This document shows, in pieces, positions 1-5,330 of a stretch of 5,330 nucleotides of DNA (position 1 is the stretch's first letter; each line of letters starts with the position of its first letter). The translations under genes and the position numbers were made by a program. The notes beneath the pieces were generated by a model. It did no database searches. It was not told where the DNA came from and was given only the letters and a program-made list of their open reading frames with translations. Source of the DNA: an uncultured Planctomycetaceae bacterium (GTDB lineage: Bacteria > Planctomycetota > Planctomycetia > Planctomycetales > Planctomycetaceae); the NCBI GenBank assembly GCA_903921605.1, contig CAIXQV010001097.1, positions 1 through 5,330 on the forward strand. Reading direction: 5' to 3'.

Positions 1-522
1 GACTTGGATTCGTCAAAGATTCCAGATGGATGGAGACCTCAGTTTGGTTTGAACAGCGGAAATTACTCGGGTTACATGGACGTGATTTTTTCTCCAAGAG
101 GAAACATTTTAGGCGATGCTGCTGGGGCCGGGGTCATGCACCTGTATGTCGGCGACGCAGAAGATTCTTTGTTTCTGAAGGAAAGATTTGAGGCAGCTTA
201 CAAAGCTGCTCACGGGGCGACTGCTCGTCCAGCATTTACATCCGATGCGTCCTTTGTGCCTATGGATGAGATCCCGACGACCCAAGCGTGGGCAACCTCT
301 GAAAACAACTACATGACAAAGGACAGGCGTCTGGTTTCCGTTTTCACGCAAACCGGCGCTGTCTCTGTACATGAAGTAAATGGTTTTTTCAGTGAGGGAG
401 CGGCAAACAGCGGTGACGTAGAGGATCCTCTTGATCTTGACAATGACACAAATACGAATGAGCCCGATGGTCTGGCAGACGACCCGTACTTCTTCGCCGA
501 GACCGGAAAGGCAGCGAAGTAA
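1..522 (+). CDS. GspH/FimT-like pseudopilin, C-terminal part (5' end outside window)
   Basis: This is the last 173 codons of an open frame that enters from upstream, so the prepilin leader and hydrophobic helix cannot be seen. The visible part looks like the globular domain of a GspH/FimT-type minor pseudopilin. Residues 25-38 (window numbering) contain YMDVIFSPRGNILG, matching the I-x-F-x-P-x-G strand of that family. Residues 108-127 (DRRLVSVFTQTGAV...) resemble its terminal hydrophobic strand followed by T-G-x-V. An acidic tail follows (residues 140-160, with D145, D147, D149, N151, N153 and D156) and may bind calcium. The TAA stop shares its last base with the ATG of the next gene, indicating translational coupling in one operon. 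The assignment depends partly on the neighbours: a GspI-like, a GspJ-like and a GspK-like gene follow in canonical order. Another prepilin-like family, for example GspG-like, remains possible because the N-terminus is missing. Confidence 0.7.
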   Translation, partial: DLDSSKIPDGWRPQFGLNSGNYSGYMDVIFSPRGNILGDAAGAGVMHLYVGDAEDSLFLKERFEAAYKAAHGATARPAFTSDASFVPMDEIPTTQAWATSENNYMTKDRRLVSVFTQTGAVSVHEVNGFFSEGAANSGDVEDPLDLDNDTNTNEPDGLADDPYFFAETGKAAK

Positions 523-2033
523 TGAAACCCATACATAATATCTTTGACGTCCCTTGTCCCTTCTCCCACTCCCAAAGGGAGAAGGTGGCCGTGAGGCCGA
601 ATGAGGGTGTCTTTTCAACGCAGCTCCGCATCGGAGTAACGCTCACCGAAGTCCTCATGTCACTTATGATCATGAGTATTGGTGTATCAGCGGTCGCAGT
701 GTTGTTTCCGATTTCCACGCTACGAGCCGTTCAGGCCAATCAACTGACACATGGTGCGATAGTCAAATACAACGTTGAAGCATTGCTTCAGAATGATCCT
801 AAATGGATTGTCGACCCTGACCGTGACGGAAACCTTGCTGAACATTTCCAAGCTCCACTGTCACGAAACTACATCGTTGATCCGCTTGGGTTCTATACGC
901 ACTATGCTGATGGTAATACAGGGTTCGCCACCGTCTTCGGAAATGACGGGGCCGCCGCATACGGCACCCTGCAACGATGGGGTGGTGGGTTGAAGTCGGT
1001 CTTCGGCAACGATCACACGAACTCTGCAGCGGATGCTCAGGCTTTGGCGCTCGCTGCATTGACCATCGCGAATCAGGGTGACGGCTGGGCCACTGATATT
1101 GACGCTGTACCGCTAAGTCTGATCTCCACTGCATCTGGTGTGATTGGAGTTCAGCTCGCGGCTCCCACGGAACTTGATCTGACTCAAATGCCGACGTCAA
1201 ATCTTTTGCTGCCGGGAACGGCTCCCGACCAATATCTGATTCCGGACCCGGAGATCTATCGTGTTGTTCTCTATTCAGGCGATGGTAGACATACACAGGC
1301 TTACCCGTTAACGAATATCACAGCAACCAACGCGGTGATCTGGTCGGAAGACATAGATGCTGACGGGACAGGCGATCACGACCTCAACATGAGTGGCACA
1401 ATGACTGCAGTGGAAGACATTCGACCGTTACCAGTTGAGTTCGGTGGCACGGTATCGCGGGTTCTTCTGCAGTCACGGAAGCTAAATGATTTTAGCTGGC
1501 TACTCTCCGTGCGCCGCCGCAGTGATGGATTTGTACGGAACGTGGACGTCGTTGTGCGTTATAGCAATGGTGTCGATGTAACCGACGAGCGACTTTTCCT
1601 GGCCACATTTATCAAGGGCACGAATGTGGTTGGAATTCGATACCCTTATAGGGCCAACGCGTCGGACATCACGACCCCCAGATTCAAGCGAGGAAAATTT
1701 ATCCTCGATGTCCAGAACGCGCGCTGGTACCGAGTGCAGGATTACAAGGAAAGGCCATTAGGAAATATTGGCTGGGGTTATGCAGAGTATGACGCAATTG
1801 TGTACACGGAAACGGAAATCGTGGATCCCGGAGGCGAAGATCAGTTCACAAAGGATGCTTCGGGCACATCAATACTTCTCAACGGCACCCTTGATACTGT
1901 CACTGGCTTAGGCGAAGACCTTGTTTATCCCGGTGACAATGACGGCACTCTGGATTTTGGTCTCGCAATGTTTCCCAGTGGGATCGTTGATGTTTACCCG
2001 ATGGGCTCAATGAAGATGCCTTCCAGCCTGTAA
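522..2033 (+). CDS. GspI/PilV-like prepilin with enlarged ectodomain
   Basis: This is a type IV pilin-like protein, expected to sit in the inner membrane and join a pseudopilus after prepilin peptidase cuts G38|V39. The mature start VTLTEVLMSLM has Glu at +5 (E43) and a hydrophobic helix to about residue 62. Then comes FPISTLRAVQANQ and an amphipathic stretch, the PilV/GspI pattern. The body runs to 503 residues, about four times a usual GspI. It contains SWLLSVRRRSDG, ARWYRVQDY and FPSGIVDVYPMGS, which I associate with planctomycete PilV-like proteins. Acidic loops occur at D98-N104 (DPDRDGN), D277-D287 (DIDADGTGDHD) and D472-D478. With the ATG at 522 the leader is 38 residues, unusually long, and residues 10-29 are encoded by a palindromic repeat. 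A GTG at 591 preceded by AGGGAG would give an ordinary 15-residue leader, so the true start is uncertain. The ATG at 522 has GGAAAGG ten bases upstream and overlaps the previous stop. Confidence 0.85.
   Translation: MKPIHNIFDVPCPFSHSQREKVAVRPNEGVFSTQLRIGVTLTEVLMSLMIMSIGVSAVAVLFPISTLRAVQANQLTHGAIVKYNVEALLQNDPKWIVDPDRDGNLAEHFQAPLSRNYIVDPLGFYTHYADGNTGFATVFGNDGAAAYGTLQRWGGGLKSVFGNDHTNSAADAQALALAALTIANQGDGWATDIDAVPLSLISTASGVIGVQLAAPTELDLTQMPTSNLLLPGTAPDQYLIPDPEIYRVVLYSGDGRHTQAYPLTNITATNAVIWSEDIDADGTGDHDLNMSGTMTAVEDIRPLPVEFGGTVSRVLLQSRKLNDFSWLLSVRRRSDGFVRNVDVVVRYSNGVDVTDERLFLATFIKGTNVVGIRYPYRANASDITTPRFKRGKFILDVQNARWYRVQDYKERPLGNIGWGYAEYDAIVYTETEIVDPGGEDQFTKDASGTSILLNGTLDTVTGLGEDLVYPGDNDGTLDFGLAMFPSGIVDVYPMGSMKMPSSL
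551..607 (-). repeat. Palindromic interspersed repeat inside the prepilin leader codons
   Basis: Perfect 9-base arms CCTTCTCCC (559-567) and GGGAGAAGG (577-585) flank a 9-base loop. A second small hairpin, GGCC-GTGA-GGCC, occupies 587-598, and the element ends in ATGAGGG. Read on the minus strand it has the form CCCTCATTCGGCC ... CCTTCTCCC ... GGGAGAAGGGACAAGGG. I recognise this as a widespread REP/MITE-like intergenic repeat style. A related copy lies at about 4211-4256 in the opposite orientation, sharing GGGAGAAGG[G/A]ACAAG at its end. The element is in frame with the prepilin gene and contributes residues 10-29 of the leader. Confidence 0.75.
576..593 (+). promoter_or_regulatory. Possible alternative ribosome binding site and GTG start supplied by the repeat
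   Basis: AGGGAG at 576-581 stands nine bases before the in-frame GTG at 591-593. Starting there gives a 15-residue leader ending in R-I-G before the cleavage site, normal for a type IV prepilin. The Shine-Dalgarno match lies partly in the right arm of the repeat hairpin (577-585), so folding of the mRNA could hide it. It competes with the ATG at 522, and nothing in the sequence decides between them. Confidence 0.4.
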
Positions 2034-2049
2034 TCGATGTTACTGTTTT

Positions 2050-2053
2050 GAGG
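2050..2053 (+). promoter_or_regulatory. Shine-Dalgarno GAGG favouring the third of three tandem ATGs
   Basis: GAGG ends one base before the first of three consecutive ATG codons (2055, 2058, 2061). Spacing is too short for the first and is seven bases for the third. The most likely real start is therefore 2061, removing two methionines from the leader and changing nothing else. Confidence 0.5.
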
Positions 2054-2054
2054 C

Positions 2055-4112
2055 ATGATGATGACGTCCAGACACAATAAATCCAGAGTTGCAAAGCACC
2101 TACGCCACGGCTTTACGCTGGTGGAAATGCTGGTTGCCGTGGCACTTGTTTTACTGATGATGACTATGTTTACAACCATCTTCCAGATGGCAACGAATAG
2201 CGTCAGTAAACAACGAGTGATTGCTGAGACAGATCAGCGAGCTCGATCCCTCACGACAATTCTCAGGGCCGACTTTGCCAAACGGTCAATGCGAACATGC
2301 TTTCCGTATTTACCCAACGAAAGCAGTTCTACAAGCATGGTGCCTTTCGGCAGCAGAACGGGCTACGTCTATATCTCGTGCAATGACCCAGCGAGCGGCC
2401 AGGATGATCTGATTCAGTTTTCCGTGGACGCTCGCCAGGTACAGACGAATCCGGATCAGTCGTTATATTATGGGGCCTCAAAACTACTGTGGGATAAAGT
2501 TGCAGAGAACGGTGGAGCAAACAATGCAACTATGGCCAAGATCACCACTCTCCAGTTCAGTGCAAATCAGCCTGAGGCGGATGAAGGAGATATGTTTCCA
2601 AACGGTGCGTCTGGATCTGATGCGGCAGAGATCTCTATTTTTTTGCGGGGCGGAAACCTGATTCGTCGAGTAATGCTTTTACGCAAGCCATTGCCTGTGT
2701 CTGGGGAAGATCTGGAAATACAGCCCAAGAGTGCACTGGGGAACGGCTATTTTCTAACAAGCGCGACGGGTGGATCTTTCTTCCTTCAAAGTGCCCCGAC
2801 TGTTGCTCAGGCAAACCTGTGGCGGTACTTCGATTTCTCCGCAGTGCCCGCAAACATGAATAATGTCCCCAATGGTGTCAGCTTCATCGGAATAGATGCA
2901 CTGTCAAATGACGGCCCGCCAACATCAATTTCCTTGGGAAGACCAGAATTTCGCTTTGGGTTTAATCCAGTCACAGGAATCTCTCGTGAACATGAGGCTG
3001 CCGCATTGGGTGCGGAGTTCATGGGCCGATACCTCCAGTCCGAGACTTCCGCGGATGATTTCGCCGCGATTAACGAAAATTTCAACTGGCCGAATCGTGA
3101 AGCAATGTTGACTTCATGGGGCCCCGTGACCTGGTCGCCCGGAAACACAGTCACACCGACTAATGACAACCCGCTGGATATTCAGAATGCCGTTTCTTTA
3201 AACGCTACAACAGGATTGGTTGAGCAGTTTGATGGACCGTTTGGCCGTGGCGGAGTGCGGCGTGTTGAAGACGTGCTGATGTCCAATGTGCGAGAGTTTC
3301 GCATAGAGCTTTGGGATGCTCGGTTGGAGCGTTGGGTGGTTCCCGGCCATTCAATGACACGTAGATACGTGGATGCGGCAAACAATGTTTACACTGTTGC
3401 AGGTGATTATCACCTATATCGAAACGCTCAGTATGATTCGTCAGTAAGCAAATTCACGTATGGTCCGCTACAAGTCCCGGGAGCATTGGCTGGCACACCC
3501 CATGTTTTTGACACTTGGCACCCAGCAGTCAACCGGCCCTTTGCTAACGGGAATGCGACAACTGAAATCGCTGAACATCAGGCTCCGTATTGTCCGTTGA
3601 AGTACTACCCGCCGCGGCAGGATGCATCTCCTCCGGGTCCAACTCCGAATACTCCGCTCCCGGCTCCAGCAGTTGAATACGATCCCATTGCTGGACGAAA
3701 TGATGCAAACAAAGGCTATTGGAATCCAGCGACTGAGTATTTTGTCGGCGATATCGTTTTCGCAAGAAAATCAACCACTGTTCCGGGCTGGAACGACAAC
3801 TTTGCGTTGCCCAATAGTGATTTTGAATGGATTGCTGATGATGACGCTATACCGAAGCAGAGTGTTCATATTGCATACCGTTGTGTGGGTACAACGACGG
3901 GTGCGACGTCCGGTCAATCCCTAACTGCACCTTCAGTTCCATCATGGCAATCGCCCGGGCTGCGATTCACCGACAATGAATTGATTTGGGAAGGCTTCAA
4001 TAATTTCAATCCATTACGTTCCGTGCGACTCACGATCCGCTTCCTTGAGCCCAATTCCGAAACCCCTAAACAGTTAACTCTCATTATGCCTATGACCGAC
4101 GAGGACCGATGA
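2055..4112 (+). CDS. GspJ/PilW-like prepilin with a large inserted region
   Basis: A basic leader (residues 1-19, RHLRHG-type end) precedes the cleavage site G19|F20 and the canonical FTLVEMLVAVALVLL, with Glu +5 at E24 and a membrane helix to about residue 43. The next segment, QRVIAETDQRARSL and LRADFAK, fits the amphipathic helix of GspJ. The GspJ-style strand DVLMSNVREFRIELWDARLERW (residues 406-427) should lead almost directly to the strand LRSVRLTIRFLE (654-665). Here some 220 residues separate them. That insert holds a proline-rich linker (about 518-538) and a module at 556-646 resembling small domains of phage tail or carbohydrate-binding proteins. Total length is 685 residues against about 200 for typical GspJ. 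Cysteines are only C82, C109, C513 and C610. The gene starts 21 bases after the GspI-like gene, so they are probably co-transcribed. By analogy it joins the tip complex of the pseudopilus. Its own start may be the ATG at 2061. Confidence 0.85.
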   Translation: MMMTSRHNKSRVAKHLRHGFTLVEMLVAVALVLLMMTMFTTIFQMATNSVSKQRVIAETDQRARSLTTILRADFAKRSMRTCFPYLPNESSSTSMVPFGSRTGYVYISCNDPASGQDDLIQFSVDARQVQTNPDQSLYYGASKLLWDKVAENGGANNATMAKITTLQFSANQPEADEGDMFPNGASGSDAAEISIFLRGGNLIRRVMLLRKPLPVSGEDLEIQPKSALGNGYFLTSATGGSFFLQSAPTVAQANLWRYFDFSAVPANMNNVPNGVSFIGIDALSNDGPPTSISLGRPEFRFGFNPVTGISREHEAAALGAEFMGRYLQSETSADDFAAINENFNWPNREAMLTSWGPVTWSPGNTVTPTNDNPLDIQNAVSLNATTGLVEQFDGPFGRGGVRRVEDVLMSNVREFRIELWDARLERWVVPGHSMTRRYVDAANNVYTVAGDYHLYRNAQYDSSVSKFTYGPLQVPGALAGTPHVFDTWHPAVNRPFANGNATTEIAEHQAPYCPLKYYPPRQDASPPGPTPNTPLPAPAVEYDPIAGRNDANKGYWNPATEYFVGDIVFARKSTTVPGWNDNFALPNSDFEWIADDDAIPKQSVHIAYRCVGTTTGATSGQSLTAPSVPSWQSPGLRFTDNELIWEGFNNFNPLRSVRLTIRFLEPNSETPKQLTLIMPMTDEDR
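3720..3992 (+). other. Inserted module resembling phage tail / carbohydrate-binding domain, inside the GspJ-like gene
   Basis: Residues 556-646 begin W-N-P-A-T-E-Y-F-V-G-D-I-V-F and continue, after about 37 residues, with AYRCVGTTTGATSG, then P-S-W (629-631), F-T-D-N-E-L-I-W-E (638-646). The order W-x-x-x-T-x-Y-x-x-G-D-x-V ... Y-x-C-x-x-x-G-x-(T)-S-G ... P-x-W ... V/F-x-D-(G/N)-x-x-x-W matches the small repeated module I know from phage tail fibre and structural proteins, and partly chitin-binding type domains. The 37 residues between the first strand and the YRC strand are longer than in those modules. This is a pattern match made by eye, not a profile hit. Confidence 0.55.
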
Positions 4113-4122
4113 TTTTCGGTCC
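4103..4122 (+). terminator. Hairpin overlapping the stop codon of the GspJ-like gene
   Basis: GGACCGA (4103-4109) and TCGGTCC (4116-4122) form a perfect 7-base stem with a 6-base loop that contains the TGA stop. It is followed by CTTCCTTCTG rather than a T-run, so it is a poor intrinsic terminator. It may instead protect the 3' end of the message or weaken read-through into the downstream gene. Confidence 0.3.
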
Positions 4123-4210
4123 CTTCCTTCTGCCTTCACGAGATAGAAGGTGACTGATATGTGGACGAGGGGGCCGAGATCGGCAGCAAACGATCGAGGA
4201 TAAAGGAAAC

Positions 4211-4256
4211 CTCCCCACCCTAACCCTCTCCCCCTGACAGGGGAGAAGGAACAAGA
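4211..4256 (+). repeat. Second copy of the palindromic interspersed repeat
   Basis: The sequence CTCCCCACCCTAACCCTCTCCCC ... GGGGAGAAGGAACAAG has arms 4224-4233 and 4240-4249 pairing over 10 bases with one C-A mismatch around the loop CTGACA. Its 3' end GGGAGAAGGAACAAG matches the minus-strand end of the copy at 551-607 (GGGAGAAGGGACAAG) with a single difference. It lacks the GGCC side hairpin of that copy. The two copies are therefore relatives in inverted orientation about 3.6 kb apart. Confidence 0.7.
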
Positions 4257-4322
4257 AAAACAGATTAAAACATCCTTTCAATTCTTACATTCACTCCGTA
4301 TCGGGCGGGCCGGGTCCGGTTC

Positions 4323-4328
4323 AGGAGG
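4323..4328 (+). promoter_or_regulatory. Strong Shine-Dalgarno AGGAGG of the GspK-like gene
   Basis: AGGAGG lies eleven bases before the ATG at 4340 and is the best ribosome binding site in the window. It fixes the start of the last gene and suggests that its translation is independent of the upstream gene. Confidence 0.75.
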
Positions 4329-4339
4329 AGCATTCAGTC

Positions 4340-5330
4340 ATGAAAACTAATCGTAAACATCCAAGTAACCCAGTCGATCGTCGAGGATCTACATTGATCA
4401 TCGTCATCGCATTGTTGGGGTTGCTGGCATTTACCGGCATGGTGTTTTTCACCTTTGCTTCTCAGGAGCGGGCAGCGGCGGAGTACTTCAGTGAAGGAGC
4501 GAAAACTGAATCAGAAGAGTCCGATGATCCATTCCCATGGGCTCTACAGCAGATACTGGTAGGACCTTCAAACCAACCCGAGCAAAAGGGAAGCATTCTC
4601 TGGAGCCCAACGCAGCGACACTCAATCGTCCGAAATATGATCGGTCGAGACTTAGCTGTGCACACCGGTACCGGGATGAATGTTGTACTCGATTCAGATC
4701 TGGTTGCAGACGCTGATGACGCGATGCCCGGAGTTGATAATAATTTCGATGGGGAAATTGATAGCGGAACGGATTTTGGTGACCCCGTAGATGCATTGTC
4801 TCGGAGAATAAATTTCGTAGATGCGCTAACTGCATGGGGGCGGACGTTTGGACCATCCGTCGAAGGCTCGATTAATGACCGACGGGATTACGTAGGTTCA
4901 AACGCAATGCCTGAGCCCGATGTTGATTACACATATCCGGATATCAACCATTTGTTTCTTGGTTATAAAGGTTGGTCTATTCGTGACAATGGTGTGGCCG
5001 CCAACCCGCGATATGAACGGATCGAAGTGCTGATTCCTTCGTTCTTCCGCCCACAGTACATGAAGAGTGCTATAGGTCAGGGACCGAATGGAGTCGATGT
5101 ACCAACAGATCCAGATTGGTATGACGAAACGGTTACAACGCACGAGGAATACTCTGCTCGATCTTTCCGTCCTCACGCATTTCACGTCGCTGGGTTCAGC
5201 TCAACTGGCGCACAAGTTCGGCGATTCCTGGATGCAACCAATCCGGCACACGCAGTAGCAATCGCGGCGTTGCCCGGGTCGAGCGGTGCATTCCCCTTGC
5301 GACGTGGAGAAGGCAATAGCTGGCATAACA
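4340..5330 (+). CDS. GspK/PilX-like minor pseudopilin, N-terminal part (3' end outside window)
   Basis: The first 330 codons are present, open to the window edge. A basic leader ending R14-R15-G16 precedes S17-T-L-I-I-V-I-A-L-L-G and a hydrophobic helix to about residue 40, then SQERAAAEYF. The predicted cleavage is G16|S17. Mature position 5 is Ile (I21), not Glu, as in GspK, the tip subunit of the type II secretion pseudopilus; PilX-like proteins are an alternative. An acidic stretch around residues 118-150 includes DNNFDGEID (D133-D141), a typical DxNxDGxxD calcium loop; GspK is a known calcium binder. DYTYPDINHLFLGY (196-209) and IPSFFRPQY (232-240) recall a large planctomycete family of unknown exact role. 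I do not see the helical domain of classical GspK in this part. It follows the GspJ-like gene after 227 bases, completing the H-I-J-K order. Already 330 residues without an end, it is probably longer than typical GspK. Confidence 0.75.
   Translation, partial: MKTNRKHPSNPVDRRGSTLIIVIALLGLLAFTGMVFFTFASQERAAAEYFSEGAKTESEESDDPFPWALQQILVGPSNQPEQKGSILWSPTQRHSIVRNMIGRDLAVHTGTGMNVVLDSDLVADADDAMPGVDNNFDGEIDSGTDFGDPVDALSRRINFVDALTAWGRTFGPSVEGSINDRRDYVGSNAMPEPDVDYTYPDINHLFLGYKGWSIRDNGVAANPRYERIEVLIPSFFRPQYMKSAIGQGPNGVDVPTDPDWYDETVTTHEEYSARSFRPHAFHVAGFSSTGAQVRRFLDATNPAHAVAIAALPGSSGAFPLRRGEGNSWHN

Larger units (their letters stand above)
4113..4339. other. Non-coding gap between the GspJ-like and GspK-like genes
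   Basis: These 227 bases interrupt an otherwise tight operon. They contain the tail of the stop-codon hairpin, a short GATCG/CGATC inverted pair (4178-4182 and 4191-4195), the second copy of the palindromic repeat, an A-rich run after it (about 4251-4270) and the Shine-Dalgarno sequence of the next gene. I see no convincing -35/-10 promoter pair and no open frame with coding character on either strand. Confidence 0.6.

Noticed and set aside
551..607. Reading the hairpin in the prepilin leader as a transcription terminator
   Set aside because: There is no T-run after the stem, and the element is in frame inside an open coding region; its resemblance to the copy at 4211-4256 explains it better as a repeat.
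109..618. Minus-strand open frame of 169 codons
   Set aside because: It lies antisense to the H-like gene end and the repeat, has no recognisable motif and is rich in Arg/Cys/Ser as expected of a shadow frame.
799..1296. Minus-strand open frame of 165 codons
   Set aside because: It is entirely antisense to the well-supported I-like prepilin gene, and its composition (many Arg, His, Gln) is typical of a shadow.
4178..4195. GATCG/CGATC inverted pair as an operator
   Set aside because: Five-base arms with an 8-base spacer are expected by chance in a window of this size.
4090..4281. Minus-strand 63-codon frame in the intergenic gap
   Set aside because: Its sequence is the translated palindromic repeat plus the J-like gene end; there is no sign of coding.
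4260..4320. Possible promoter before the K-like gene
   Set aside because: A-rich and TACATT-like bits are present, but no -35/-10 pair with acceptable spacing can be defended by eye.
4488..4856. Minus-strand open frame of 122 codons
   Set aside because: It is antisense to the K-like gene, whose plus-strand frame is open for 330 codons with a pilin-like N-terminus and a strong ribosome binding site.

Overview
The window holds four consecutive plus-strand genes whose products look like type IV pilin-like proteins (pseudopilins) of a type II secretion or type IV pilus machine. In order they resemble GspH (only its C-terminal part is present), GspI/PilV, GspJ/PilW and GspK/PilX (cut by the window end). 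This is the classical H-I-J-K order of the minor pseudopilin cassette. The two complete prepilins show the prepilin-peptidase site and the glutamate at mature position 5: G|VTLTE in the second gene and G|FTLVE in the third. The fourth has G|STLII without that glutamate, which is typical of GspK. The proteins are much larger than proteobacterial counterparts: about 503 residues against roughly 120-130 for GspI, and 685 against roughly 200 for GspJ.

Layout. The end of the H-like gene (1-522) overlaps the ATG of the I-like gene (522-2033) by one base. The J-like gene follows after 21 bases (2055-4112). A 227-base non-coding gap (4113-4339) then precedes the K-like gene (4340 to beyond 5330), which has its own strong Shine-Dalgarno sequence. 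Two copies of a short palindromic repeat of the CCCTCTCCC...GGGAGAAGG type lie in opposite orientations. One sits inside the leader-peptide codons of the I-like gene (551-607); the other is in the gap before the K-like gene (about 4211-4256).

Organism. The enlarged PilV/GspI-like and GspK-like ectodomains, their body motifs (for example SWLLSVRRRSDG, ARWYRVQDY and DYTYPDINHLFLGY), roughly balanced base composition and interspersed palindromic repeats suggest Planctomycetota. This rests on recalled family resemblance, not on a search.

How the parts may work together. By analogy with the GspI-J-K complex, which caps the pseudopilus tip, these four proteins would form the tip of an inner-membrane-anchored filament. 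Two points stand out. The J-like protein carries an inserted segment resembling small modules of phage tail and carbohydrate-binding proteins. Aspartate-rich loops of DxDxDG or DxNxDG type, likely to bind calcium, recur in the cassette. No RNA gene, insertion sequence, CRISPR array or minus-strand gene was found.
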